A DNA stretch of 64,000 nucleotides from Streptomyces cellostaticus. Its GTDB lineage: Bacteria > Actinomycetota > Actinomycetes > Streptomycetales > Streptomycetaceae. Each line of letters begins with the position of its first letter. Position 1 is the first letter of the stretch. Below the pieces are notes generated by a model. That model saw only the letters and a list, made by a program, of their open reading frames with translations. It was not told the DNA's origin and searched no databases. Where the stretch lies: positions 1 through 64,000 of the forward strand of contig NZ_JALLIN010000031.1 in the NCBI RefSeq assembly GCF_023630175.1, written 5' to 3'. Positions 8,760 through 17,772 of the stretch are shown piece after piece. A program made the translations under genes and the position numbers.

Positions 8760-11087
8760 TCAGTCCCTGAGCAGATCCGGCACCCCTGCCGCGTCCGGCT
8801 CGTCCCGCTCGCCGGAGACCACGGTGAGCTGCTGGGTCGCCCGGGTCAGCGCGACGTAGAGCACGCGCAGGCCGGCCGGCGACTCGTCGGCGATCTCCGC
8901 CGGGGAGACGACGACCGTGGCGTCGTACTCCAGGCCCTTGGCCTCCAGGCTGCCGAGCGCCACCACCCGGTCGCCGAGCCCGGCCAGCCAGCGGCGGGCC
9001 TCCTCGCGCCGGTTCATGGCGACCACCACCCCGACCGTGCCGTCCACCAGGCCGAGCAGTCTCTCGGCCTCCGCGCGGACGGTCGCCTCCAGGGGGTCCC
9101 GCGCGGGCGCGCCCGCTGCGCCGGCCGCCGTCACGAAGCGCGGCTCGACCCCGGTGGACCGCACGGCGGAGGGCGCCTGGGAGCCCGGCATGGCGAGGGC
9201 GAGCACCCGGGCGGCCAGCTCGGCGATCTCGGCGGGGTTGCGGTAGTTGACGGTGAGCTGGAACCGGCGCCGGGGACGGGTGCCGAGGGCCTCGTCGCGG
9301 GCCTCGGCCGCCTCGTCCGGATCGGACCAGGAGGACTGGGCGGGGTCACCGACGACCGTCCAGGTGGCGTGCCGGCCGCGGCGGCCCACCATCCGCCACT
9401 GCATCGGGGTGAGGTCCTGGGCCTCGTCCACGATGACGTGCGCGTACTCGGTGCGCTCCTGGGCGAGGCGCTCGGCCCGCTCCCGCTGGGTCTCCTCGCG
9501 CACCGGCATCAGCTCCTCGAGGCCGGTGAGCTGGTCCAGCGGGTCCAGCTCGCGCTTCCTGCGCGGCCGGGCCGGGGCGCCGAGGATCGCCTGGAGTTCG
9601 TCCAGCATGGCGGTGTCGTGCACCGACCAGCCCTCCCGGCGCAGCGCGCGGGCGACCCTGCGGACCTCGCCGGGGTTGAGGATCCGGCGGGCCCAGCGGC
9701 CGAGCCGCTTCTCGTCCGCCATGGCGGCGAGGACGCCCTTCGGGGTCAGCTCGGGCCACCAGGCGTCGAGGAAGGCGATGAACGGGTCCTCGCCCGCCAC
9801 GTCCTCGTCGAAGGAGGAGCGCAGCTCGGCGGCCAGCTCCGCGTCGGTGTGCCGGCCGGCCGCGCCGGACTTGGCCCACAGGGCGTCCAGGAGCAGCTTG
9901 CGGGCGCGCGGGCGCAGCAGGTTGACGGGGGCGGTGCCGCCGAGGGCGGTACGGCGGATGTGCGCCAGTTCCTCGGCTTCCAGTTCGAGGCGGCGCCCGA
10001 AGGCGACGACCCGGAGCCGCTCCGGGCAACCGTTCAGCTCCAGGGCGCCGCGGGCCGCCCTGCGCAGCACCTTCAGCATCCGGTACGAGCCCTTGGCGCG
10101 GGCCACGGACGGCGAGTCGTACAGCGCGGCCTCGACGCCGTCGACGAGCGAGCCGATGGCGCGGATCGCGACCTGGCCCTCCTCGCCGAGCGAGGGCAGC
10201 ACACCCTCGGTGTAGGCCACCAGCAGCGGGGTCGGCGAGACGATCAGGATGCCGCCCGCGTAGCGTCTGCGGTCCTGGTAGAGCAGGTAGGCCGCGCGGT
10301 GCAGGGCGACGGCGGTCTTGCCGGTGCCCGGGCCGCCCTCGACGTAGGTGACGGAGGCGGCGGGGGCGCGGATGACCAGGTCCTGCTCCGCCTGGATGGA
10401 CGAGACGATGTCCCGCATGGTGTGGCTGCGGGCCTGGCCGAGGGCGGCCATCAGGGCGCCGTCGCCGATGACGGGCAGCGCCCGCCCGTCGAGGAACGCC
10501 CGCAGTTCGGGGCGCATCAGGTCGTCCTCGACCCCGAGGACCCGGCGGCCCTTGGAGCGGATGACCCGGCGGCGCACGACCCGGCCGGGATCCCTGGGGG
10601 TGGACCGGTAGAAGGGGGCGGCGGCCGGGGCCCGCCAGTCGATGACCAGCGGGGCGTAGTCCGCGTCGAGCACGCCGATCCGCCCGATGTGCAGGGTCTC
10701 GGCGATGTCGGCGGTGCTGTCGGGCCGGACCGCCCCCTCGGCGGGTTCGACCGCGGTGTAGGCGCCGTCGGGACCCTTCTTGCCGTCCTTGCCGGGCAGC
10801 AGGTCGATCCGTCCGAAGAGGAAGTCCTCGAACTCGTTGTTGAGCCGGTTCAGGTGGATGCCGGCCCGGAAGACCTGCGCGTCCCGCTCGGCCAGTGCGC
10901 CCGGGGTGCCGACCTGGCCGCGCTGGGCCGCGTCGTTCATCAGGAACTCGGCCTCGTGGATCTTCTCCTCGAGGCGCCGGTACACCCGGTCCAGATGCTC
11001 CTGCTCGACGCTGATCTCTCGGTCACGCACGGAGTCCTGTGCCTCGTGTACCGAGCCGACCGCGGACTGCTGAACCTGAGCGGCCAC
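8760..11087 (-). CDS. HelD-like UvrD/Rep superfamily 1 ATPase (RNA polymerase-associated type)
   Basis: 775 residues. The N-terminal about 100 residues are alpha-helical (EQEHLDRVYRRLEEKIHEAEF), as in the HelD arm that enters RNA polymerase. Then comes IGRIGVLDADYAPLVIDWRAP, a family hallmark, Walker A GGPGTGKTA with K257, and Walker B in VIVDEAQDLTPMQW, followed by the C-terminal superfamily 1 motifs (GLEYDATVVV, YVALTRATQQL). HelD proteins use ATP to release stalled or inactive RNA polymerase. Some actinomycete relatives (HelR) protect polymerase from rifamycins, but no rifamycin-associated upstream element was recognised here, so a general role is likelier. Classic UvrD-like DNA unwinding is also possible. 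Confidence 0.88.
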   Translation of the reverse strand: MAAQVQQSAVGSVHEAQDSVRDREISVEQEHLDRVYRRLEEKIHEAEFLMNDAAQRGQVGTPGALAERDAQVFRAGIHLNRLNNEFEDFLFGRIDLLPGKDGKKGPDGAYTAVEPAEGAVRPDSTADIAETLHIGRIGVLDADYAPLVIDWRAPAAAPFYRSTPRDPGRVVRRRVIRSKGRRVLGVEDDLMRPELRAFLDGRALPVIGDGALMAALGQARSHTMRDIVSSIQAEQDLVIRAPAASVTYVEGGPGTGKTAVALHRAAYLLYQDRRRYAGGILIVSPTPLLVAYTEGVLPSLGEEGQVAIRAIGSLVDGVEAALYDSPSVARAKGSYRMLKVLRRAARGALELNGCPERLRVVAFGRRLELEAEELAHIRRTALGGTAPVNLLRPRARKLLLDALWAKSGAAGRHTDAELAAELRSSFDEDVAGEDPFIAFLDAWWPELTPKGVLAAMADEKRLGRWARRILNPGEVRRVARALRREGWSVHDTAMLDELQAILGAPARPRRKRELDPLDQLTGLEELMPVREETQRERAERLAQERTEYAHVIVDEAQDLTPMQWRMVGRRGRHATWTVVGDPAQSSWSDPDEAAEARDEALGTRPRRRFQLTVNYRNPAEIAELAARVLALAMPGSQAPSAVRSTGVEPRFVTAAGAAGAPARDPLEATVRAEAERLLGLVDGTVGVVVAMNRREEARRWLAGLGDRVVALGSLEAKGLEYDATVVVSPAEIADESPAGLRVLYVALTRATQQLTVVSGERDEPDAAGVPDLLRD

Positions 11088-11155
11088 CGGGCCCCCTTCT
11101 GACGTGCTGGGCAGCCGTCAACCGTACGCGAAGGGGACCCGGCAAAGCTACATGA

Positions 11156-11992
11156 CTACGCATCCACCTGGACGAGCTTCTTGCCGTCGAAGGTGGTCAC
11201 CTCGAAGTGGTCGATCTCGTCGGGCTTCATCGCCGTGCCACCGCCGATGTACAGCGGCTTGCGGGACTCCGGGGTCTTGGCGTCCGGGATGCCGTATCCC
11301 CACTTGGGGACGGACCAGGAGCCCAGGGTCTGCCGGTCACCGTTGTTGCCGACGGCAACCAACGAGCACTTGAGCGGCCCCTTGACACCCTTCAGTTCGA
11401 GAACCGCCGAGGTGCCCCAGTCCTTCTCGCCCAGGGCGACGGTCGCGCTGGCACCCGTCGCGCCGTCGCTTCCGCTGACCTTGTCCGGAAGCTGCTTGAA
11501 CGTCGCCTGGGCGCCGGCCGCGAGAGGCGTGGCCGTCTGCCCGGACTCGCCGCCGCCGTTCACCGCCATGACGGCCACCGGGCCGCCGATGATCAGCGCG
11601 GCGGCGGCCGCGACCAGGTAGAAGCCCTTGCGCCGCTTCTGCGCACGGCGCTCGGAGACCTCGTCGACCAGCTTCTCCACCAGCCGCGGGCTCGGTTTGG
11701 CGGACAGCGACTCGCCGATCGCCGGGGTGCTGCCGGAACCCGGCAGATCCGCCAGCGCGGCCAGCATCGGCTCCATCCCGGCCAGCTCGTCCAGTTGCTG
11801 GGCGCACCATTCGCAGGTGGCGAGATGCGCCTCGAAAGCGGTTGCCTCGCCGTCGTCGAGCAGCCCGAGGGCATAGGCGCCCACGGTCTCGTGCTCGCTC
11901 GGCACCGAAGATCCCTGACTGGGGCTCATGGGTCCAGAAATACCCGGACCACCCGGACCGAATCCTTGCATTCCTCCGTATCCGTTGCTCAT
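11156..11992 (-). CDS. rsuA: Anti-sigma factor of SigU (zinc-binding anti-sigma domain, membrane-anchored)
   Basis: 278 residues. The cytoplasmic N-terminal half carries the zinc-associated anti-sigma motif H56-x3-C60-x2-C63 (HLATCEWC) with an upstream H34. One transmembrane helix follows at about residues 130-150 (GFYLVAAAAALIIGG), after a basic KRRKG stop. The extracellular C-terminal part resembles the anti-sigma-K C-terminal domain (VALGEKDWGTSAVLELKGV). It would hold SigU inactive at the membrane until a signal releases it. Its ATG overlaps the sigU stop codon (TGATG), giving translational coupling and balanced stoichiometry. The identification as RsuA comes from the sigma partner and neighbourhood. 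Confidence 0.87.
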   Translation of the reverse strand: MSNGYGGMQGFGPGGPGISGPMSPSQGSSVPSEHETVGAYALGLLDDGEATAFEAHLATCEWCAQQLDELAGMEPMLAALADLPGSGSTPAIGESLSAKPSPRLVEKLVDEVSERRAQKRRKGFYLVAAAAALIIGGPVAVMAVNGGGESGQTATPLAAGAQATFKQLPDKVSGSDGATGASATVALGEKDWGTSAVLELKGVKGPLKCSLVAVGNNGDRQTLGSWSVPKWGYGIPDAKTPESRKPLYIGGGTAMKPDEIDHFEVTTFDGKKLVQVDA

Positions 11993-12570
11993 CACGCCGT
12001 CACCCCCCGCTCCTCCAGTGCCAGCTTCATCGACCGCAGGGCGTAGAACACCCGGGAGCGCACCGTGCCGCTCGGGATGCCCAGCGTCTGGGCCGCCTCA
12101 TTGACCGTACGTCCCTTGAAGTACGTCTCGACGAGGACCTCCCGGTGCGCCGGGGTCAGGTCGTCGAGCGCGTCCGACAGCGTCATCAGCCACAGCGCCT
12201 TGTCGATCTCGTCCTCCGCGGGGATGACCTCCAGCGGCGACGGATCGACCTCCTGCGGCCGGGCCTGCCGGCTGCGGTGGCCGTCGATGACGATGCGGCG
12301 CGCGACCGTCACCAGCCAGGGGCGTACCGAACCGGTCGCCCGATTGAGCTGACCGGCGTTCTTCCAGGCACGGATGAGCGTCTCCTGCACGACGTCCTCG
12401 GCTCGCTGCCGGTCTCCGGCGACCAGCCTGAGGACATACGCGAGCAGAGGTCCGGCGTGCTCGCGGTACAGGGCACGCATCAGCTCCTCATCAGGTTCCG
12501 AGGGCTGTGAGGACATGCGATGTCGGGCCCTCGATCCACGTTCATTGGCCACGGCCGCATCCTTGCGCAC
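11992..12570 (-). CDS. sigU: ECF RNA polymerase sigma factor SigU
   Basis: 192 residues from GTG at 12570, which has GGAGG five bases upstream; an ATG at 12516 would give 174 residues. Sigma region 2 is at about 30-95 (HAGPLLAYVLRLVAGDRQRAED, then ETLIRAWKN), and region 4 has the helix-turn-helix TVNEAAQTLGIPSGTVRSRVFYAL split over about residues 155-180. It directs RNA polymerase to a small regulon; in S. coelicolor SigU overactivity blocks aerial development. A possible ECF-type promoter (GGAAT at 12705-12701, 18-base spacer, CGTC at 12682-12679) lies about 110 bases upstream and could allow autoregulation, but this is weak. It is coupled to rsuA downstream. Confidence 0.9.
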   Translation of the reverse strand: MRKDAAVANERGSRARHRMSSQPSEPDEELMRALYREHAGPLLAYVLRLVAGDRQRAEDVVQETLIRAWKNAGQLNRATGSVRPWLVTVARRIVIDGHRSRQARPQEVDPSPLEVIPAEDEIDKALWLMTLSDALDDLTPAHREVLVETYFKGRTVNEAAQTLGIPSGTVRSRVFYALRSMKLALEERGVTA

Positions 12571-12823
12571 GCCCACCTCCGGTGTCCGGGGGTTCCCCCA
12601 GTCGGTCGCTCGCCCACCCGTACGGAAGGAGGGGGCGCGGTGTTCAAACCGGAGGGACAGATTTCTCGGCGGTGACGTGACGAGGGGGACATGGGGGCAC
12701 ATTCCCACCGAGTGATCTTTACATTTCCGACACATCACCGGAGGAGTCGTGAAGCGTCCGTGCGGACGCCGGCGCGGACGCGGTGTAACCGAAATCACTT
12801 GCGAGCCGGGCCCCTGCGGGCCC

Positions 12824-13417
12824 TCACGCGCGGGCGAGCGCGGCCCGGCGCCGGTGCCGGGCGACCCGTTCACGGTTGCCGCACACCTCACTGGAGCACC
12901 AGCGCCGCCGGCGTCCCCGGGAGGTGTCCAGGTAGACCAGGGGGCAGTTGTCGCCCTCGCACTCACGGACCGCGGCCCGCGCCACGGGGTCGGTGAGCAG
13001 GTCCACGGCGTCGCGCGCGAGGAGCGCCAGCAGCGCCGCGCACTCGGGCGCCCGGGCCAGCTCACGCACCAGGGCTCCGTCCGTGCCGCGGACCGCGCAC
13101 GGGGCCGGGAGCGCGGCACGGGCGGCCTCGTTGAGCCGGCCGAGCGCGCCGTCGTACGGCCGCGGGTCCGGCGCGCCGGTGCCGCGCAGCAACTGCCCCA
13201 CATCCGATCTCAGTTCCCGGAACCGGGCCGGCCAGGAGGCGTCGGCGTGCTCCAGCGGGGTGCCGGCCGGCACCAGCCCGGCCCCGGCGATCCAGGCCCG
13301 CAACGGCTCGACACCGCCCAGCCGTTCGACCGGATGCGCGGTCGCGAGGAGGTCCAGGCAGATCCGACCGGCGTCGAACCGCGGCTCGTTCGGGGCCGGG
13401 ACCGTACTCGGCGTCAT
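12824..13417 (-). CDS. CGNR zinc-finger family protein (ABATE domain)
   Basis: 197 residues. The N-terminal two thirds are the helical stress-induced ABATE-type domain (GRICLDLLATAHP start). The C-terminal part is the CGNR zinc finger: CEGDNCPLVYLDTSR, then RRRWCSSEVCGNRERVARHR, giving a four-cysteine site (CxxxxC...CxxxxC) followed by arginines likely to contact nucleic acid. These proteins are presumed transcription regulators, with few studied cases. It sits about 250 bases upstream of sigU on the same strand; a functional link is not shown by the sequence. Confidence 0.88.
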   Translation of the reverse strand: MTPSTVPAPNEPRFDAGRICLDLLATAHPVERLGGVEPLRAWIAGAGLVPAGTPLEHADASWPARFRELRSDVGQLLRGTGAPDPRPYDGALGRLNEAARAALPAPCAVRGTDGALVRELARAPECAALLALLARDAVDLLTDPVARAAVRECEGDNCPLVYLDTSRGRRRRWCSSEVCGNRERVARHRRRAALARA

Positions 13418-13550
13418 GTGCCTGCCACCGCCTAGGACAGGGGAACAGTTGCGTCGCTCCCCTTCACAGTGCCCGCGCCGCCCGGCCCGCGGAACCCTTC
13501 GGACGGTCTTCGCGGCGGCTTTCCCGGCGGATCCGTGCCCGGGGCCCGCC

Positions 13551-14702
13551 TCAGCCGTCCGCGTACTTCGTGTCCGCGGCCGGGTCCAGCGCCAGCCGGT
13601 AGCCCCGCTTGACCACCGTCTGGATCAGCCTCGGCGTGCCGAGGGCCGTGCGCAGCCGGGCCATCGCCGTCTCCACCGCGTGCTCGTCGCGTCCCGCGCC
13701 CGGCAGCGCCCGCAGCAGTTCGGCACGGGCCACCACCCAGCCCGGCCGCCGTGCCAGCGCCCGCAGCAGCGACATGCCCGCCGGCGGCACCGGCCTCAGT
13801 TCCCCGTCCACCAGCACCGCGTGTCCGCGGATCTCCACCCGGTGCCCGGCGACGGGCAGCGCCCTCGCCCGCGCCGGCAGTTCCTGGCACAGCAGTTGTA
13901 CGAGCGGCCCGAGCCGGAACCGCTCCGGCTGCACCGTGTCTACGCCCCGCGCCTGCAACGGCAGCGCGGTCACCGGACCCACGCAGGCGGGCAGCACGTC
14001 GTGGCCGAGCGCCGCCAGCACCTCGCCGAGCTGCCCGCGCTCCTCGGCCCGCGACAGCAGGGACGCCGCGGCGGGCGCGCTGGTGAAGGTGAGCGCGTCC
14101 ACCGCGCGCCCGGCGACGGCGTCCAGCAGCCGGTCGACGGGCCCGATGTCCTCCGGCGGCATCCACCGGTACACCGGCACCGGGACGACCTGCGCTCCCC
14201 CGGCCCGCAGCGCCTCCACGAACCCCGGCAGCGGCTCGCCGTGCAGTTGCACCGCGAGCCGGCGCCCGTCGACGCCCTCCTCCAGCAGCCGGTCCAGCAC
14301 CTCGGCCATGGACTCGCTGGACGGCGACCACGACTCGGTCAGCCCCGCGGCCCGTACCGCGCCCTTCACCTTGGGCCCGCGGGCGAGCAGTTCGACGTCC
14401 CGCAGGCGTTCGAGCAGCGGCTCTCCGAGCCCCCAGCCGTCGGCGGCCTCGATCCAGCCCCGGAATCCGATGGCGGTGGTGGCCACCACGACGTCCGGCG
14501 CCTGGTCGATGAGCTCCTTGGTGGCGGCGAGCAGTTCGCCGTCGTCGGCGAGCGGCACGATGCGCAGGGCGGGCGCGTGCAGCACGACGGCACCGCGCCG
14601 CTGGAGCAGCGCGCCCAGTTCCTCGGCGCGGCGCGCGGCGGTGACGCCCACGGTGAACCCGGCCAGGGGCCCGTGCTCGGGGTGCTGCTGTTCGTCGTCC
14701 AT
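13551..14702 (-). CDS. nnaR: NnaR-type nitrate-assimilation regulator: HemD-like domain fused to a winged-helix DNA-binding domain
   Basis: 383 residues from ATG at 14702, with GAGGAGA upstream. Residues about 15-260 are a uroporphyrinogen-III synthase (HemD)-like fold (GFTVGVTAARRAEELGALL; ALTFTSAPAAASLLSRA). Residues about 275-370 are an OmpR-type winged helix (LRALARRPGWVVARAELL; HAVETAMARLRTALG; IQTVVKRGYRL). HemD-domain regulators of this type neighbour nitrate transporters in actinobacteria, and S. coelicolor NnaR is a GlnR target that cooperates in nitrate/nitrite assimilation gene control. Here the gene lies directly downstream of narK on the same strand. True synthase activity seems unlikely but cannot be excluded. 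Confidence 0.88.
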   Translation of the reverse strand: MDDEQQHPEHGPLAGFTVGVTAARRAEELGALLQRRGAVVLHAPALRIVPLADDGELLAATKELIDQAPDVVVATTAIGFRGWIEAADGWGLGEPLLERLRDVELLARGPKVKGAVRAAGLTESWSPSSESMAEVLDRLLEEGVDGRRLAVQLHGEPLPGFVEALRAGGAQVVPVPVYRWMPPEDIGPVDRLLDAVAGRAVDALTFTSAPAAASLLSRAEERGQLGEVLAALGHDVLPACVGPVTALPLQARGVDTVQPERFRLGPLVQLLCQELPARARALPVAGHRVEIRGHAVLVDGELRPVPPAGMSLLRALARRPGWVVARAELLRALPGAGRDEHAVETAMARLRTALGTPRLIQTVVKRGYRLALDPAADTKYADG

Positions 14703-14900
14703 GACTCTCCTCGTGCCGCGTCGGTCGACGTGTGCGCCGTCAGGGTGCGGCGTCCGACGCGTGTCCCTCGGCGTGCCGGCCGCAGACCTCCGTACCGCTG
14801 GATGTACCCGGGCTTCCGGCCGGTGCGGCGGGAGTGCCCGCCGGGCGCCGCGACGGGGCGAACCCCGGTCGGCGCGGCACTGGCCGGCCCGCATGCCGAA

Positions 14901-14930
14901 CGAGCCTGTCAACGGCGCGTGACAGGCTCG
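14901..14930 (-). terminator. Hairpin between narK and nnaR
   Basis: Perfect 10-base arms (CGAGCCTGTC and its complement) around a 10-base loop, starting 28 bases past the narK stop. It may end narK transcription or limit read-through into nnaR. It overlaps part of the candidate GlnR site at 14919-14956. Confidence 0.6.
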
Positions 14931-14956
14931 GTTCGGCTCGATGTCCGCGGTGTTAC
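14919..14956 (-). promoter_or_regulatory. Possible GlnR-type box upstream of nnaR (weak)
   Basis: Read on the minus strand, GTAAC-n6-GACAT-n6-GAACC-n6-GTCAC has the 11-base periodicity of the GlnR consensus (GTnAC-n6-GAAAC repeats). The first element fits perfectly, the second at three of five positions, the rest poorly. nnaR is a known GlnR target in S. coelicolor, which raises the prior. Confidence 0.25.
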
Positions 14957-14957
14957 G

Positions 14958-16343
14958 TCACACCTCGGCGTAGCTGAGCCGCGGCTCCGTCCCGGCGGTG
15001 GCCTCGGGGGCGGCGCGGACGGCCGTCCGGCGAAGGTATACGGCCCAGGTGAGGACGAAGCAGAGGCCGTAGTAGGCGAGGAAGGCGAGGAAGGCGCCGG
15101 TCCCGGAGCCGTAGGAGAGGAACGACTGGCGCAGGGTCAGGTTGATGCCGAGCCCGCCGAGGGCGCCGACGGCACCGATGAGGGCCATCGAGGCACCGGA
15201 CAGCCGTCGCGCGTAGACGGCCGCCGCCTCCCCCTCCATCCCCTGGGCGGAGGCCTTGGCGCGGTAGATGCCGGGGATCATCTTGAACGTGGAGCCGTTG
15301 CCGACGCCGGTGAGCACGAACAGGGCGACGAACCCGGCGATGAACAGCGGCAGCGACTTCTGCAGCGAGGCGAGGACGACGACGCCGGACGCCGCGAACA
15401 TCGCCGCGAAGTTCCACAGCGTGACCCTGGCCCCGCCGAGCCGGTCCGCGAGCCGGCCACCGACGGGGCGGATCAGCGAGCCCAGCAGCGGGCCGATGAA
15501 GGTGAGCGAGGCGGCCTGCAGCGGCGTGCGGCCGAACTGGTTCTGCAGCACCAGTCCGAAGGCGAAGCTGTAGCCGATGAAGGAGCCGAAGGTGCCGATG
15601 TAGAGGACCGACATGATCCAGGTGTGCTTCTCCCGCACGGCCTCCTCGGCCGCGCCGGTGTCGTTGCGCACCGGGCCGAGGTTGTCCATGAACCGTGCGC
15701 TCAGCAGGGTCGCCACGACGATGAGCGGCACGTAGACGGAGAGCAGCACCCGCGGGTGGCCGGCACCGGCCACTCCGATGACCAGCAGCGCGACCAGTTG
15801 GACCACCGCGACGCCGATGTTGCCGCCGCCCGCGTTCATGCCCAGCGCCCAGCCCTTCAGGCGCAGCGGGTAGAAGTTGTTGATGTTCGTCATCGAGGAG
15901 GCGAAGTTCGCCCCGCCGACCCCGGTGAGGACCGCGACGACCATGAACGTGGTGTACGAGGTCCCGGGCTCCATCACGAACAGCAGCGAGACGGTCGGCA
16001 CCAGCAGCAGGCCGGCGCTGAAGACGGTCCAGTTCCGGCCGCCGAACCGGGCGATCGCGAAGCCGTAGGGCACCCGCAGGATCGCCCCGACCAGCGATGC
16101 CACGGCCACCAGGAAGAACTTGCCGGCCGGATCGATGCCGTACTCCGGCCCCATGGACAGCGCCAGGACGGAGTACATGCTCCAGACGGAGAAGCCGATG
16201 TGCTCGGAGATCACGGAGAAGGCCAGGTTCCGCCGGGCGATCCGCCGGCCCTTCGACTCCCAGAAGCTCTCGTCCTCGGGGTCCCACTCCTCGATCCAGT
16301 GGGACCCCTGGTGGGGTGGGCTGATGCTGCTCGGGGCTGTCAT
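14958..16343 (-). CDS. narK: NarK-family nitrate/nitrite transporter (MFS)
   Basis: 461 residues with about 12 hydrophobic segments. Substrate-binding arginine is likely R90 (AILRVPYGFAIARFGGRNW). The nitrate signature is clear in TM5: GVGGANFASSMTNINNFYP, followed by GWALGMNAGGGNIGVAVVQ (residues 141-181), and a second glycine-rich copy in the C-terminal half. It moves nitrate in or nitrite out across the plasma membrane. ATG at 16343 was chosen since longer forms add only Arg/Pro-rich non-membrane sequence. The neighbouring NnaR-type regulator and a GlnR-like box upstream suggest assimilation under nitrogen limitation, though NarK relatives also serve respiration. Confidence 0.93.
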   Translation of the reverse strand: MTAPSSISPPHQGSHWIEEWDPEDESFWESKGRRIARRNLAFSVISEHIGFSVWSMYSVLALSMGPEYGIDPAGKFFLVAVASLVGAILRVPYGFAIARFGGRNWTVFSAGLLLVPTVSLLFVMEPGTSYTTFMVVAVLTGVGGANFASSMTNINNFYPLRLKGWALGMNAGGGNIGVAVVQLVALLVIGVAGAGHPRVLLSVYVPLIVVATLLSARFMDNLGPVRNDTGAAEEAVREKHTWIMSVLYIGTFGSFIGYSFAFGLVLQNQFGRTPLQAASLTFIGPLLGSLIRPVGGRLADRLGGARVTLWNFAAMFAASGVVVLASLQKSLPLFIAGFVALFVLTGVGNGSTFKMIPGIYRAKASAQGMEGEAAAVYARRLSGASMALIGAVGALGGLGINLTLRQSFLSYGSGTGAFLAFLAYYGLCFVLTWAVYLRRTAVRAAPEATAGTEPRLSYAEV

Positions 16344-16436
16344 GTCGGGCCTCCACGGTGCTCCGGGACTCGGCTGCTGCTGAGCGGTGACGAGACCCGA
16401 AGGTAGGGAGGACGCGTTTCCTCGCTGTGGCTGTGG

Positions 16437-16463
16437 GTGACCGGTAGGGAACGTTGCTCTCAC
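16437..16463 (+). promoter_or_regulatory. Candidate GlnR box upstream of narK
   Basis: GTGAC-n6-GGAAC-n6-CTCAC lies 94-120 bases upstream of the narK start. The consensus is GTnAC-n6-GAAAC; the first half matches fully, the second has one mismatch, the third matches three of four fixed bases. Spacing of 11 bases is exact. GlnR boxes work in either orientation. Confidence 0.45.
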
Positions 16464-16497
16464 TCGCCGCGGGGAGCGCCGGTGAGGGGAGGCGCCG

Positions 16498-17772
16498 TCA
16501 CACCGCCTTGCGCCGCCCACCACCCCGCTTGACCCCGTTCGGCCAGAGCCTCGGGGTCCGCTTGGCCGCGATGTCCTCGATCCAGCCGAAGGCCACGATG
16601 GACAGCCCGATCAGCGGCCAGACCAGGAAGAACATCCACAGCATGTAGCTGGAGTCGAGGGCGGCCACCGCGCGGTCGCCCTGCATGAACGGCAGGTTGT
16701 ACGCCTGGTCGATGATCGGGACCGTGGCCATGATCAGCATGTTGTGCCACAGGTAGATCGTGACGGCGCGGTTGTTGGACAGCGTGATCAGCTTGTCCCA
16801 GCGGGCCAGCCGTCCGGGCAGTTCCTGCCAGGACGGGGAGTACTGGAGCAGGACGACGACGAACCCGAAGGACCAGCAGGCCTGGGCCAGCGGGATGTCG
16901 TTGAGGTCCCAGCCGTCGGGGCCGAGGTGGCCCGAGGCCCACCACAGGCCGAAGGCCATCACCAGGGTCGCCGCGGAGATCGCGACGTAGCGCGGGATCT
17001 TCGCCAGCAGGCCGTCGTGGTGGGCGAAGCCCAGCACCCAGCAGCCGCCGTACACCGCGAAGTCCGTCACCGCGTTGCCCGTCTCGCCGGGGATGGTGAC
17101 GATGCCGGTGCCGAAGACCACCGTCAGGCCGAGGGGGGCCAGCAGCGTCGGCCACGGGAAGCGGCGGAAGGCCCACAGCAGCAGCGGGGAGGCGATCACG
17201 AACCACAGGTAGGCCCGCAGGTACCAGAGCGGGCCCGCGGCCTGCACGGCCCAGGTGTCCTCCAGCAGACCGGACTTGGAGCCCACGTGCCAGGGGAACG
17301 GCGGGGCGCCGACGGGGACGATGTAGTCGAGGAGCTTGACCAGGCCCCAGATGCCGCCGTTGTCCGGGTCCTTCACCGGGTTCCAGCCGCCCGCCAGCAT
17401 CAGTGCCAGCGCCACCACGCTGAACGCCCAGAGCGGGGGCAGCAGCCGGCGGACCCGGCTCTTGATCACCTCGAGCGCCGGACGCTTGAGGGAGCGTGCC
17501 ATGAGCGAGCCCGCCAGCGCGAACATCACGCCCATGGAGGGGAACAGCACCGTCAGCCAGGCCCAGCCGAAGAGGTGGTAGGCCACCACGCGGACCAGGG
17601 CCAGGGAGCGCAGCAGGTCCAGGTAGCGGTCGCGGCCCGGCTTCTTCGCGGCCGGAGCCGGGGCAGCGGCCGGGGCGGGCTCGGGAACCGGCCCCGGCTC
17701 GGCGGTCCGCTGCTGCGGGAAGCCGTACGACGGCGTCGAGTCCGGGGTACCGGTCGTGTATCCGTGGGTCAT
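16498..17772 (-). CDS. Membrane acyltransferase, family 3 (O-acyltransferase)
   Basis: 424 residues. The first about 48 residues are Pro/Ala-rich and cytoplasmic. The acyltransferase 3 domain follows with about ten membrane segments, opening RDRYLDLLRSLALVRVVAYH; R and H in this segment (RVVAYH) correspond to family residues needed for acyl transfer. Such enzymes usually O-acetylate extracellular or lipid-linked sugars. The ATG at 17772 overlaps the matB stop (ATGA), so it is the third gene of the matA-matB operon, and modification of the MatB polymer is the natural inference. No acyl specificity can be read from the sequence. Confidence 0.88.
   Translation of the reverse strand: MTHGYTTGTPDSTPSYGFPQQRTAEPGPVPEPAPAAAPAPAAKKPGRDRYLDLLRSLALVRVVAYHLFGWAWLTVLFPSMGVMFALAGSLMARSLKRPALEVIKSRVRRLLPPLWAFSVVALALMLAGGWNPVKDPDNGGIWGLVKLLDYIVPVGAPPFPWHVGSKSGLLEDTWAVQAAGPLWYLRAYLWFVIASPLLLWAFRRFPWPTLLAPLGLTVVFGTGIVTIPGETGNAVTDFAVYGGCWVLGFAHHDGLLAKIPRYVAISAATLVMAFGLWWASGHLGPDGWDLNDIPLAQACWSFGFVVVLLQYSPSWQELPGRLARWDKLITLSNNRAVTIYLWHNMLIMATVPIIDQAYNLPFMQGDRAVAALDSSYMLWMFFLVWPLIGLSIVAFGWIEDIAAKRTPRLWPNGVKRGGGRRKAV

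Noticed and set aside
11088..11155. Rifamycin-associated element upstream of the HelD-like gene
   Set aside because: No palindromic element of that kind was recognised in the short upstream gap, so a HelR resistance role was not claimed.
12948..16406. 1152-codon open frame on the + strand
   Set aside because: It runs antisense through the CGNR, nnaR and narK genes, is Arg/Gly/His-rich and matches no family.
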